NCBI GenBank assembly: GCA_963693365.1
Contig: CAVNZM010000010.1
Span: 8,866,001-8,930,000, forward strand
Reading direction: 5' to 3'
Length of the DNA: 64,000 nt
DNA from: Amoebidium appalachense
Taxonomy: Eukaryota; Ichthyosporea
Of the stretch, positions 49,406 through 58,831 are shown piece after piece. The position numbers and the translations under genes are program-made. Below the pieces are notes generated by a model. The model saw only the letters and a list, made by a program, of their open reading frames with translations. It was not told the DNA's origin and did not search any database. Each line of letters opens with the position of its first letter. The first letter of the stretch is position 1.

Positions 49406-49410
49406 CACCC

Positions 49411-50133
49411 TCCCACGAACACTGTGGACACGATCATCATAATGTCGCCCCAATACTTTATCATCTTTCGCGCTGATCGTCACGCATCATTGTTGGGTGG
49501 GGTCAAGGGAGAGAGAGATGTTTGGCCATTTGGGGGGGGGGGGGGGGGGGGGATGTGTGGGGGGGGGGGGGGGGGGGGGACAGGGAGGGACCTTCTACCT
49601 CTGGGGTTAGCGCGGGGAGGGTGGCACGGGGAGGGAACCACCCACCCTCCGAGCTGATGGGTCGCTCCCCCCCCCCCCACCCCCCAACCTCTCCCCCCAC
49701 CCCCCCACCCCCCCACCCCTCTCCCCCCTCCCTCCCTCCCACCCTCCCTTCCCACCCCCCCCCCCCCCCCCCCCCCCCCACCCACCCACCCACCCCACCT
49801 CCCCATTCCTTCATCTCAAATGAATATAAGAGAAAGGGAGAGAATACGTCGTGATACAATAAACTTCGGTGCATGCATATAATTATGGGGTTTACGCTGT
49901 TTACTCGAGGCAAAGAGAGACCAGTCTCAGGTATGGGGGGGTTTTGCTCGGAATATCCCCTCAGCGGTATATCATGATCACGTACATAGCTGTCGGGTGA
50001 TGATTATATATCAGGGTTTACTTTCTCTACGAGACACCATAAAGACTAAGAAAAATTAATTAGTCGAGGTTCCCCCCTTTTTTTTTTTTTTTTTTTTTTT
50101 TTGGGCTCCCCTGGGACACTCGGTATCAGCTGG

Positions 50134-50205
<72 letters not shown>

Positions 50206-51212
50206 GGATTTTGTAATGATGTGTTTCTCAAGCCAATCAATACATCTAATAAACAGGTCGTATACGTAGTTTCGCGTGTTTAGTATAAAATCAAGGATGT
50301 TGTAATTTTTAGGTAGGCTATCTTTCTGGGTGTCTGTTGTGAATGTGACGTGTGTGTGTTGCGGTATTATGTGGTCTATTAAACTACATTTGGCGATACA
50401 TGACCGTTTAAACTGGTGTGTATGTGTGTTGTTTGGGCATGCAAAGGATGCCACCTTATACTTATTAGATCTCCACTGTATAGCACGTGTACAGTAAAAG
50501 CGTGGTCACAGTGTGATCAATAATACCATCAGCTAGAGAAAGACCAATTCTACAGGAAGGTAATATGTATTTAGGTGTTACACATTTGCGAATGCCATAT
50601 TTGGCAATATGGTTAAGGCGGCCATTATATATAAAACGAGACATAATTACGGCTTAGTTTTTCAAGGTGTATGCTTTCATCGGGTCTGGTGTCGTGTGGT
50701 ATCTTTTTCCATTTGTTAGATTGCGTAATTATCTTGTGATTGTGTACATGTCTGATAAGTAAGTGGCAGTCCAAAGTCACACACTTTTGCGGGGTTTTTT
50801 TGTATTTGTGCCCGGGGGAATAGGAGAGAGAGAGGGAAGGAAAGAGGGGAGAGGTGAGGAGGGGACAGGTCGGATAGAGAAGAGAGGGTGGGAGGGCAAG
50901 TACTTCTTATGTGCTTATTGAATTTCAGCGCGAGATGGGAAATAGAGAAGACTACCCTGAAAAACGTGGATGCCAGAGTCAGACGCTTTACAGCTAATCC
51001 AACCTCCAACAACAGGATATACGTTTAGAGTTTCAGGTACTCTGGTTTGCACCAGGTACCGGGGTTAGACTTTGAAACAGTACTGGCAGCAGATGATCAT
51101 GAGTTAAGTAATAAACCGGAAAAAATGAAAGTAACTATATATTTCCTTGGTGATTTCAATATAATAATGGATATCCAACAAATCCGGACTCGCTAGATTT
51201 TTTTTTTTTTTT

Positions 51213-51243
<31 letters not shown>

Positions 51244-52081
51244 GGGGGGGAGGGGGGGGGAGGGGGGGGGAGGGGGAGGGGGGAGGGGGGGGGGGGAGGG
51301 GGGGGAGGCTAGCGAAGAGCTAAGATCCACAAATTTACCTACACCAAAGTTGGAAGAAAGACAGAAGAGTACTTGAGAGGAATTTCTAGGAATCTTTCCA
51401 GACACCCCTTTTTCTCTTCGCAATTGTATGTTCACGGTTCCATGGTGTGTGACTGTAGCCGGTGTGAGCACGTGCCACGTGGCACTATTGAAGCCCGTGG
51501 TTAGAAAGGCTGCCAAATATGGAATGATTAGGAGATCTAGATCTTGACGATGACGACGGCGTGTAGGGATTGGCGGGCTGTTGTTCCAAGATCACCACAG
51601 CTTTTAGAGCCATATGTAGGTAATCAATACAGGGTAGGGATTACGAACAAAAATCGTCGTAATTACGATTAACGAGAGACCCCGATACGAATAAGGTTGG
51701 GGTGCTGTCGTAACAGCTTTCGTATGGTAATTAGCGTAAAATATGCTCGACTATCTAATCTTGCCTATTCTTTCGGTGTATTTCTGTTCAAGAACCTATC
51801 TGCAGCTCTCTTGCTGTGCAATATCGAGCCCCGACCATTGCTCAGGGCCTGTAATCCTGTTATACTCAATTTGTGAAAATGCGCATTTTGGTATTTTGAC
51901 TGGAGGGGCGTTTTCGACGGGGCTGAACGCTCCACAAGAACCCTCATACTTGCATATCTTTCCGTCGAACAAATCCAGTCAAAAGAAAAAAAGAACCCCC
52001 CCATTACGATTAAGAAATAGTCCGTTACGATTGGCCCAAGGGCCATATGGTTGGGCTGGTCAACCCCAGCCAAGCTGCCCA
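49411..52081. other. Intergenic, mostly AT-richer DNA
   Basis: Poly-G 49532-49580, C-rich 49669-49800, C6-T28-G 50074-50104, GT 50137-50203, T-then-G 51199-51308. Two AT-rich ORFs at 50203-50644 are listed separately. Otherwise no gene recognised. Confidence 0.5.
50203..50644 (-). pseudogene. AT-rich ORF remnants of unknown origin
   Basis: A 59-codon ORF (ATG 50644 to TAA 50465, beginning MSRFIYNGRLNHIAKYGIRK) is followed after ten bases by an 83-codon ORF in another frame (50454-50203, including IAKCSLIDHIIPQ and YVYDLFIRCIDWLEKH). Both have AT-rich codons unlike neighbouring genes. The layout suggests one broken gene from an AT-rich source such as a virus or mobile element; no family is recognised. 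Confidence 0.3.
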
Positions 52082-52550
52082 ATTGGATTGGGCGATGGAC
52101 TTGGTAAAGTTCGAATCGCGAAGGGCCGCCAGGCCCGGAGCCCGGAGCACGGCGCCCGGCCCGGCCCGCGCGGGGGTCTGGGGGGACGGCGTCTGGGGAG
52201 ACGGGCGTGGGGCAGAGTGGCCCGGGTCTGGGGGGACGGGGTCTGGGGGGACGGGGGGTGAGCAGACCCGGGCCACTCTGCCCCACGCCCGTCTCCCCAG
52301 ACGCCGTCCCCCCAGACCCCCGCGCGGGCCGGGCCGGGCGCCGTGCTCCGGGCTCCGGGCCCAGAGTTGCTCACCCCCCGTCCCCCCAGACCCCGTCCCC
52401 CCAGACCCGGGCCACTCTGCCCCACGCCCGTCTCCCCAGACGCCGTCCCCCCAGACCCCCGCGCGGGCCGGGCCGGGCGCCGTGCTCCGGGCTCCGGGCC
52501 TGGCGGCCCTTCGCGATTCGAACTTTACCAAGTCCATCGCCCAATCCAAT
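52082..52550. mobile_element. GC-rich fold-back element with 183-bp inverted arms
   Basis: The left arm 52082-52264 is the reverse complement of 52368-52550, apparently without mismatch, starting ATTGGATTGGGCGATGG. The 103-base centre (52265-52367) is a further copy of the middle of the right arm, so it too is inverted relative to the left arm. GC content is far above the surroundings, and units such as GTCTGGGGGGACGG repeat inside. No protein is plausible. It resembles a fold-back transposon or MITE able to form a long hairpin. Confidence 0.7.
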
Positions 52551-52783
52551 ATTGGACTAGTCACGTGGCCTGGTAACTTTGAGATCACACCACACCAACC
52601 ACCTCCGATCCGATCGCGATCAATCTATTTCCCACTTCCCACTTTTCCTACTTAAAATCGAAAAAAAGAAAAAAAAAAGGAGACAAAACAAACGATACAG
52701 CATTACCCACTTTTAAGTGGGTAAGTGGCCAATGACAACAAACACTTATCGATTTAAACCTAAAACACAACCATATAGTACTA
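52551..52783. other. Short spacer before the HNH cassette
   Basis: No ORF. CCACTTTTAAGTGG (52708-52721) is a perfect short palindrome. Confidence 0.4.
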
Positions 52784-52868
52784 GGGAACGGGGAACGGGG
52801 ACATGCCAGGCACACGCGGCACACGAGGCACAGGAGGCACACGCGGCATGCGAGGCGCGCGTGCCTGC
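52784..52868 (+). repeat. Left direct repeat flanking the HNH gene
   Basis: GGGAACGGGGAACGGGGA is followed by degenerate 9-base units of AGGCACACG/GGAGGCACA type. Confidence 0.8.
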
Positions 52869-52945
52869 CAGGGGCCTCCCCGCCCCGCCCAGCCACGCCC
52901 AGCCCCGCCGGTGATGTGAAAAATATTATGTGTGCATAGACATGA

Positions 52946-53788
52946 ATGGCGATCATGGATGATGAAATACACAACGCGCCACAATGGTGCAAATTTCTGG
53001 TTGCTCTGGGCATATACAAGCCTTTACAACTAATAACATGGTACAACAGCAACATTCAGAAGGGCAGTGGGTTCAGCCTGTTCTGGTATGACGCAAACGA
53101 TGAGCCGGTGATGAACACGTGGAGTGAAGCCAATGAGATGCACGCGGTGGGTACGGATACGATAAGAATGGGCGGAATCGATTGGTGTTTTTCCGAGGAG
53201 GACATGACCTGGGCAACACGTGTGGGCTGGGTACGCGATACCAAAGGCTACCTACGACTCTACCTACCGGGCTGGAATCAACACGTGGCTGAGTCACCGG
53301 CTGCACACCAGTTGGTGTGCTATATCCAGGGCATTATCACCGAGAGTACGGACTTCGAGATCGATCACCGAAACCAATCAGTAAAGGACAACCGACGGAC
53401 CAATCTCTGCCCGCGACCAAAGGCCTATAACAAGTTCAAGAGACGAATCACAGGGCAGCCATGCCGGTTTGTGAACACCCGCGAAGGTTTCTTCGAGGTG
53501 CGGTTTCCAATGGTGCACAAGAAAGGGCAATACCACAAGATCGGCACATACACCGACTACACGGAGGCCGTGCACGTGGCGAGAGCCCATTGGCGTGTTT
53601 ACTGCACACAGGCACGTGGCTGGACCGACCCAAGCATGGTGCAAGACTTCGAGGTGTTGATGGAGCCACACATTCCAGAGCCGGAAGTGAAGCCAATCAT
53701 CGCGCCCGGATTCGTGGCTGACGTCACTGCCCGACCCACCGGCAAGCTGTGTGTCCCGACCAACAGCATCACGCGCCTGTTTGCCTAA
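52946..53788 (+). CDS. HNH endonuclease with AP2-type DNA-binding domain
   Basis: 280 residues from ATG 52946 (a later in-frame ATG at 52955 is possible; an out-of-frame ATG at 52942 overlaps). An N-terminal region of about 110 residues is unrecognised. The HNH core follows: AAHQLVCYIQG, FEIDHRNQSVKDNRRTNL (His, Asp-His, Asn-Arg positions present). Next comes an AP2/ERF-like segment from GQPCRFVNTREGFFEVRF to KIGTYTDYTEAVHVARAHW. HNH-AP2 proteins are typical homing endonucleases of phages, algal viruses and organelles; they cut DNA and promote their own copying. The TAA stop overlaps AATAAA. G-rich direct repeats bracket the gene, suggesting a mobile cassette. Confidence 0.85.
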   Translation: MAIMDDEIHNAPQWCKFLVALGIYKPLQLITWYNSNIQKGSGFSLFWYDANDEPVMNTWSEANEMHAVGTDTIRMGGIDWCFSEEDMTWATRVGWVRDTKGYLRLYLPGWNQHVAESPAAHQLVCYIQGIITESTDFEIDHRNQSVKDNRRTNLCPRPKAYNKFKRRITGQPCRFVNTREGFFEVRFPMVHKKGQYHKIGTYTDYTEAVHVARAHWRVYCTQARGWTDPSMVQDFEVLMEPHIPEPEVKPIIAPGFVADVTARPTGKLCVPTNSITRLFA

Positions 53789-53792
53789 TAAA
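53787..53792 (+). terminator. AATAAA overlapping the HNH stop codon
   Basis: The stop TAA at 53786-53788 shares two bases with AATAAA. Confidence 0.6.
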
Positions 53793-53823
53793 GTAAAGAC
53801 AAGAAACCAATCAGAAACAGGCC

Positions 53824-53905
53824 GGGGAACGGGGAACGGGGAATGCACAGGAGGCACAGGAGGCACAGGAGGCACAGGAGGCACAGGAGGCACGGGAGGC
53901 ACGCG
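53824..53905 (+). repeat. Right direct repeat flanking the HNH gene
   Basis: GGGGAACGGGGAACGGGGA followed by about seven 9-base AGGAGGCAC units, the same two-part structure as 52784-52868. Confidence 0.85.
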
Positions 53906-53916
53906 GGGTGGGGTGA

Positions 53917-54071
53917 GAGAGAGAGAGAAATAAGCTAAGTCTACACGAGAGAGAGAGAGAGAAAAAAGCTAAGTCTACACGAGAGAGAGAGAGAGAAAAA
54001 AGCTAAGTCTACACGAGAGAGAGAGAGAGAGAGAGAAAAGAGAGAGAGAGAGAAAAAAGCTAAGTCTACAC

Positions 54072-54111
<40 letters not shown>

Positions 54112-54190
54112 AAAAAGCTAAGTCTACACGAGAGAGAGAGAGAGAGAGAGAAAAGAGAGAGAGAGAGAAAAAAGCTAAGTCTACACGAGC
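53917..54190. repeat. (GA)n plus AGCTAAGTCTACACG tandem units
   Basis: Six to seven copies of AGCTAAGTCTACAC joined by GA runs; spacing grows from 34 to about 57 bases as the GA part is duplicated. Confidence 0.95.
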
Positions 54191-54204
54191 TAAGTCTTGA
54201 CCCG

Positions 54205-54448
54205 GGCAGGGGGGGGGGCAGGTGAGGCAGGGGGGGGCAGGTGAGGCAGGGGGGGGGGACGTGAGGCAGGGGGGGGCAGATGAGGCAGGGGGGGGGGGCA
54301 GGGGGGGGCACGTGAGGCAGGTGAGGCAGGGGGGGGCACGTGAGGCAGGGGGGGCACGTGAGGCAGGGGGGGCACGTGAGGCAGGTGAGGCACGTGAGGC
54401 ACGCGAGGCACGCGAGGCAGGGGGGCCGGGGGCCGGGGGGGGGGGGGG
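54205..54448. repeat. GTGAGGCAGGGGGG minisatellite
   Basis: Degenerate GTGAGGCA(G/C)GGGGGG units, ending in poly-G; related in sequence to the GGAGGCAC units around the HNH gene. Confidence 0.9.
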
Positions 54449-54488
54449 GTTTATTTAAAAACAGGGATCTGTATATACTTCACGGGGG

Positions 54489-54494
54489 TTTATT
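54489..54494 (-). terminator. AATAAA downstream of the coiled-coil protein gene
   Basis: About 115 bases beyond the stop at 54611 on the minus strand. Confidence 0.4.
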
Positions 54495-54610
54495 TTAGCA
54501 TACAATACGGGTATAACAATTCCCAACCCACATATTCTGATCGACATCAATGATCTAAATTCGAGCATATAAATTCCAAAAGGTGAGTGTCGATTTTTTC
54601 TATATACAGG

Positions 54611-55618
54611 TCATTCATCCTCGGTATGATCGGATTGTACATTCATATTTGGACGGAAAAGGAGAGAGGGACGAGATGTGTTATGGTACACAACCAGAGA
54701 TACACCATTGTCGTCATCACCACTATTTTCACTTTCACTTTCGCTTTCACTTTCACTCTCGTCGCCTGACTCGCAATAGGCAAATGTACGCACACGTTCC
54801 AAACGCACATGTTCCTCCAAAGACTCCATCTCCACATACAAAGCAAGAGCATCACCACCACCACCACCCAAATCGTCACAACTACTCTTACGTCGTTTGA
54901 CGGAGTCGCCAGAACCGCGTCGGCGAGGCAGACCACAACCAAAATGACACTCTTTCGGCTCGACGTTGTGATATCGCTTCAGACGCTGTTCGTTGTTGTA
55001 CACGTCGCTTGTGAGTTTGGATTTCTGTGCCTGTAGCACTTTAATCTGACGAGAAAGGGCCCCAATCTCCTCCTTCTTCTGGCCATTCACGGCGGAGGTA
55101 AGGGCATACAAATACGAATACTCGGCCAACACACAACTGAAAACCTTCTTGTCTTCATCGGTCACAGGCCACGGGTCTTGGTCGTATAGAGCACTGTCAC
55201 GATATGTCATGAACGCGATGCATTTGCCAACAACGTCATCCCAATCAGCTTTGTAGGAGCGATGTACTTCGACGTCGGGCGAAAAAATAGAATCGGCATC
55301 GATTTTTTTCAAACAAAACCGGAAGTCACGAACACCAATTGTTGCTATACCAGAGGTGTCGAGGGTGAGATGTGCACAAACGTCGAGCAACTTATCCAAC
55401 AAAAAATCATATTCGTCAATCGAATCGACGACAGTTTCGTTAGTCACCGCGAGGACCTGTGCGTGACGCCACAATCTGGCAAGGGAAGGCAGGGAAACCC
55501 GCATGTGGCTTTGCATGCTCGGGTCACGCTTGTGGGAGGGTCTTGTTTCCAGTGCATCAAAGAAATCAATAATAACCCGAAAAGTCCCGGAGACACGAGC
55601 ATAGCGAATAGAAGCCAT
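54611..55618 (-). CDS. Unrecognised protein with coiled coil and acidic tail
   Basis: 335 residues from ATG 55618; the frame extends to 55699 but MASIRYARVSG is the better start because the upstream part would run into the 61-base repeat array. A globular N-terminal half is followed by a predicted coiled coil (KKEEIGALSRQIKVLQAQKSKL ... NNEQRLKRY region), a CHFGC pair, a basic cluster (RRRGSGDSVKRRK) that could be a nuclear signal, and an acidic Glu/Ser run. This layout suits a nuclear or DNA-associated regulator, but no family is recognised. It is divergent from the small membrane protein at 56641, with two repeat arrays between them. Confidence 0.6.
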   Translation of the reverse strand: MASIRYARVSGTFRVIIDFFDALETRPSHKRDPSMQSHMRVSLPSLARLWRHAQVLAVTNETVVDSIDEYDFLLDKLLDVCAHLTLDTSGIATIGVRDFRFCLKKIDADSIFSPDVEVHRSYKADWDDVVGKCIAFMTYRDSALYDQDPWPVTDEDKKVFSCVLAEYSYLYALTSAVNGQKKEEIGALSRQIKVLQAQKSKLTSDVYNNEQRLKRYHNVEPKECHFGCGLPRRRGSGDSVKRRKSSCDDLGGGGGDALALYVEMESLEEHVRLERVRTFAYCESGDESESESESESENSGDDDNGVSLVVYHNTSRPSLLFRPNMNVQSDHTEDE

Positions 55619-55696
55619 TGTGAACCCGTTAACACGAACGATTCCAAACGGGCTTAAAAACACAATCAAAAACCGAAATTTTGTGTCGCTACATGT

Positions 55697-56030
55697 CACG
55701 GTTCGTAGACGATGGAAAACAGAAAAAAAAATCTCTTCTAAAAAAAGGACGCTTAAAACACGGCTCGTTCACGATGGAAAACAGAAAAATAAGTCTCTTC
55801 TAAAAAAGGACGCTTACAACACGGCTCGTTCACGATGGAAAACAGAAAAAAATAAGTCTCTTCTAAAAAAGGACGCTTACAACACGGCTCGTTCACGATG
55901 GAAAACAGAAAAAAAAGTCTCTTCTAAAAAAGGACGCTTACAACACGGCTCGTTCACGATGGAAAACAGAAAAAAAGTCTCTTCTAAAAAAGGACGCTTA
56001 CAACACGGCTCGTTCATGATGGAAAACAGA
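55697..56030. repeat. 61-bp tandem repeats, about 5.5 copies
   Basis: Units start with CACGGCTCGTTCACGATGG at 55697 (variant), 55759, 55820, 55883, 55944 and 56004, each with an A-rich part and TCTCTTCTAAAAAAGGACGC. They lie just upstream of the coiled-coil gene and may be regulatory. Confidence 0.95.
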
Positions 56031-56346
56031 AGGCTTCTGCGACGCGAAGAGTCCTTATAAACATCTGCATTAGCGCAACCACCAAAACGAACCAATGCGC
56101 ATCACGTAGGGTTCAACTCAGCAGAAACATAGCCAATTAAAACAATGCTTTAATTTCGCTTGGCCAATTAAAGGGCTCGCCTTTCACGTTTTTTGGAGTG
56201 ATTATTTCGTCTGGCCAATCAAGTGGCCTCGTGTTTCGCTTTGCAAAAAAAAAAATAAAGTTCACCGAGTGAACAACCAACCAAACCACGCAAAAAGCAC
56301 GCCACCACACATGCTTCCCATTATGGTGACTACCGCGGCGTTCGGG

Positions 56347-56540
56347 ACCAATCAGATCAGCGGTCAAACCACGCGAACCAATCAGATCAACGGTCAAACC
56401 GGATGGACCAATCAGATCAACGGTCAAAACACACAAACCAATTAGATCAGCGGTCAAACCGGGCGGACTAATCAGATCAGAGGCCAAACCGGGCGGACCA
56501 ATTAGATCAGCGGTCAAACCGGGCGGACCAACCAGATCCG
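56347..56540. promoter_or_regulatory. Seven 30-bp repeats each carrying a CCAAT-like box
   Basis: ACCAATCAGATCAGCGGTCA-type units start at 56347, 56377, 56407, 56437, 56467, 56497 and 56527, an exact 30-base period. Five of seven keep CCAAT (others CTAAT, CCAAC). Located between divergent genes, it looks like a bidirectional NF-Y-type enhancer. Confidence 0.7.
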
Positions 56541-56618
56541 ATTTAGATACGGATCGAAAAAAAAAGGCCCAGGCGGTGCTGTGAAGGGTCGTATCGCGCG
56601 ACAGACACAGGCTTCCTC

Positions 56619-56629
56619 TTTTTATTGGT
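56619..56629 (+). promoter_or_regulatory. TTTTTATTGGT motif before ATG 56641
   Basis: Eleven bases separate the motif from the start codon. The same eleven bases occur on the minus strand at 58851-58841, nine bases before ATG 58831. Confidence 0.45.
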
Positions 56630-56640
56630 ACAAGTGCACA

Positions 56641-56910
56641 ATGTGGCCTTGGGTAGTCGCGTCCGCCATCTCATTCGTCCTGTTCTGGTTGACGCTGATA
56701 TCATGTGACGTTCATAGAATAAACAGATCACTGAAGCAAAAAACCGGGTCCCACCCAATACTGGACCCATTATGCGACAACTTCATGATTCGCTGGCTGT
56801 GGATACTGTTGCCACTAATGCTTGCATATACATACACCACATCCACACAATGCACCGAGACGGAAACCGCACAGAAAATACTTTCAGGTGCTACACCCGT
56901 ATCAACTTGA
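56641..56910 (+). CDS. Small two-helix membrane protein
   Basis: 89 residues from ATG 56641. Two hydrophobic segments (VVASAISFVLFWLTLI and WLWILLPLMLAYTY) flank a polar loop of about 35 residues with basic and Cys residues; the C-terminus is Thr-rich. The 3' end overlaps the convergent gene by about 20 bases. No family recognised. Confidence 0.5.
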   Translation: MWPWVVASAISFVLFWLTLISCDVHRINRSLKQKTGSHPILDPLCDNFMIRWLWILLPLMLAYTYTTSTQCTETETAQKILSGATPVST

Positions 56911-57238
56911 AACGACCCACCCCTTTGAAAGGTGGATCCCACCAGGGCTCTCGCTTGGCAATCACCACGACTTCCGGTACACGAGACTGTGTTTTTGTCA
57001 AAACACCGACGAGTTCACCGACATTCCAACATATATCTGGAATCGACAGGCTGCTCGCCAACGCGTTCACAACAAAGCGGCTTTTTTGATCCACTCCACA
57101 TACTTGTGTAATCAAATCACTCGTCGCGGAAAGAACCACAGTCCCAGAGTGAGCACGCGCGCTGCGCAGCATGTTGTCTAACCGCCCGCGATCTCCCACG
57201 TACCAATAACACCCTGGGTTGTACACTTCCACGTCCAT
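56891..57238 (-). CDS. Small unrecognised protein
   Basis: 115 residues from ATG 57238 (frame open to 57283). It begins MDVEVYNPGCYWYVGDRGR and contains SGTVVLSATSDLI and a hydrophobic VPEVVVIAKREPWW segment. The alternating beta-like pattern suggests a small globular protein. The poly(A) signal of the gene upstream lies just before its start, a compact arrangement. Confidence 0.5.
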   Translation of the reverse strand: MDVEVYNPGCYWYVGDRGRLDNMLRSARAHSGTVVLSATSDLITQVCGVDQKSRFVVNALASSLSIPDICWNVGELVGVLTKTQSRVPEVVVIAKREPWWDPPFKGVGRFKLIRV

Positions 57239-57287
57239 TTCACAAGGAAAAAGATTAAATTGACACGACTGACCAACGATCACTGGG

Positions 57288-57293
57288 TTTTAT
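57288..57293 (-). terminator. AATAAA downstream of the 290-residue protein gene
   Basis: About 145 bases past the stop at 57437 and 50 bases before the next ATG. Confidence 0.4.
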
Positions 57294-57436
57294 TGTTTAT
57301 CAATATACAAATGACATTCCTCCAAAAATAGCGGATACAGTGCCACCGGTGACCAGTCACCTGCATTTATTAGGACGAAACCCACAAGACCCCAAGCGGG
57401 CCTGTCCGCGGAGGACAAATCCACGGCAAGCCGTCT

Positions 57437-58309
57437 TCAAAGTGCGTGTCCTACATGGCCTGAGTTGTTCCACGGTGTCGGTCTTCTACGCAGGCTGCGA
57501 GGCAGGCCGAAGAACTCGGTTGTGCGGTTGCGGGCGTGGACGGTGTCCAACACGGCGTCCCTTAGCGGCAGACCCGCGTTCTCGACCTGGACGTTGACCC
57601 GCTCAAAGAACGGGTCGAGCCACTCGGAGGCCCAGTCGTCAAGCGCGGTGGTGAAGTCTTGAGCGGCCACAGCGCCGGGGGCCATCGAAACGGGGGCACC
57701 GTGCTCGATCCCGACGCGGTAGGCACCCTCTTGCAGGGTGGACGGAGGCGCGGCAGGGGATGGGGTAGTGCATACGACGTTCTCAAACAGGAGGCTGGGC
57801 ATGACCCAGTAGGGTTTCCTGGAGATGGCAGGCGCCACACCATCGACTTCATCCAAGTTGGGATCCCCAAAAACGTTCCAGAAAACCCATCCGTCTCTGG
57901 TCGGCTTGGTGGCGTATACGGGGGGCCGTCGTTCACATCTGTAACCATACCCCATGCCGGCCTCGCTGTCGCTGAGCGTGGTGTCGAATTCATAGTAGTA
58001 TTCGCTGAGGGTCGGGTCGGTAACGGGGTGTCCGGGCTTGTACAGTTTGATGTAGCCGCGCATGGAACGTTCGTCGCGCTCATAACGAGTCATGCCATTT
58101 ACACCAACACTCTGGACACTGATCTGTCCGTTTGACAGAATGGGAATAGCCACCCTGTGTGCGTGGTCCCATCTCGACTCAATTAGGCACGACCAATCCC
58201 GGCCATCGCCCGTGGATTCTGTAACGCATTCAAATTTGCGGTCTAGGTACCTCGTGAGCTCATCCTCCGTGGCGATGCGGGTCAGTTCCATGCGCACCGG
58301 CATTTTCAT
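57437..58309 (-). CDS. Unrecognised 290-residue protein
   Basis: Starts at ATG 58309 (or 58303), 62 bases downstream of TATAAAAG (58378-58371). The sequence is rich in aromatic residues and Pro, with stretches such as MRGYIKLYKPGHPV, WVFWNVFGDPNLDEVDG and DDWASEWLDPFFERVNV. There are no membrane segments or signal peptide and few Cys. The composition suits a soluble or structural protein. No family recognised. Confidence 0.6.
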   Translation of the reverse strand: MKMPVRMELTRIATEDELTRYLDRKFECVTESTGDGRDWSCLIESRWDHAHRVAIPILSNGQISVQSVGVNGMTRYERDERSMRGYIKLYKPGHPVTDPTLSEYYYEFDTTLSDSEAGMGYGYRCERRPPVYATKPTRDGWVFWNVFGDPNLDEVDGVAPAISRKPYWVMPSLLFENVVCTTPSPAAPPSTLQEGAYRVGIEHGAPVSMAPGAVAAQDFTTALDDWASEWLDPFFERVNVQVENAGLPLRDAVLDTVHARNRTTEFFGLPRSLRRRPTPWNNSGHVGHAL

Positions 58310-58370
58310 AACACAGAATGTTCATGTGAAATTGGAAATGCGAACTGGTGGCCTGTTCTTGTGTGGTAAG

Positions 58371-58378
58371 CTTTTATA
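58371..58378 (-). promoter_or_regulatory. TATA box TATAAAAG
   Basis: Upstream of ATG 58309. Several CCAAT motifs lie further upstream (58394, 58424, 58434, 58460, 58499). Confidence 0.6.
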
Positions 58379-58540
58379 CCGGATGTCGCGCAAGCATCAA
58401 GCCAATCAGATCACACCCGTCAACCAATCAAGAACCAATTAAAGAGCAAACACAAGATCCACCAATCGGAAATCAGAAGTCACATCCAAAGACCTTGCAC
58501 CAATCAAAGCCACAACATCCCCCCTGATCTGTCGCGCTGC

Positions 58541-58831
58541 CTAGTTCTCTTTATTTTCCATGGGCGGCTCCGGCTCGTCATCGGGTTCTAACATCCTTTG
58601 CATGACAATCGCGGTCATGGCCAGGTTCTTGGGCACCCAGTGCTTGAACCCGCACTTCCGCGCGAGCTCGTCGGGCAGGTCGATGTAGCCCTTGTCCGCG
58701 AGCTCCCTGGCGTAGCGCTGCTTCTCGCGCTCGGTGTGGCGTTGCGTTTCCTCTGTGGGGACAACCGTGGCCTGGATGACGGGGGCCTTGCCTGGCTCCT
58801 CCTTGAGCTTGTATTCCCAGCGATACGCCAT
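58541..58831 (-). CDS. Small charged protein of unknown function
   Basis: 96 residues; highly charged (REKQRYARELADKGYIDLPDE), with an acidic end. A single predicted helix-rich region and no Cys pairs. The start is preceded at nine bases by TTTTTATTGGT. AATAAA (58555-58550) lies inside the last codons. Confidence 0.5.
   Translation of the reverse strand: MAYRWEYKLKEEPGKAPVIQATVVPTEETQRHTEREKQRYARELADKGYIDLPDELARKCGFKHWVPKNLAMTAIVMQRMLEPDDEPEPPMENKEN
58550..58555 (-). terminator. AATAAA inside the 3' end of the 96-residue ORF
   Basis: Six bases before the TAG stop (58543-58541). Confidence 0.45.

Larger units (their letters stand above)
43517..49410 (-). mobile_element. Complete Ty1/copia LTR retrotransposon with target duplication
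   Basis: The element spans 43522-49405 and is flanked by CACCC (43517-43521 and 49406-49410). Both ends carry TGTTGGA/TCCAACA. Two 766-base LTRs differ at only about one position (44057 versus 49175), so insertion is recent. Reading on the minus strand: 5' LTR, primer-binding site, gag-protease-integrase, reverse transcriptase-RNase H, 3' LTR. The integrase-before-RT order defines the copia superfamily (Pseudoviridae type). The presumed polypurine tract GAGTAGGGG directly precedes the 3' LTR (44288-44296); a longer purine run GGGGGGGAGAGAG lies at about 44425-44437. Confidence 0.96.
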
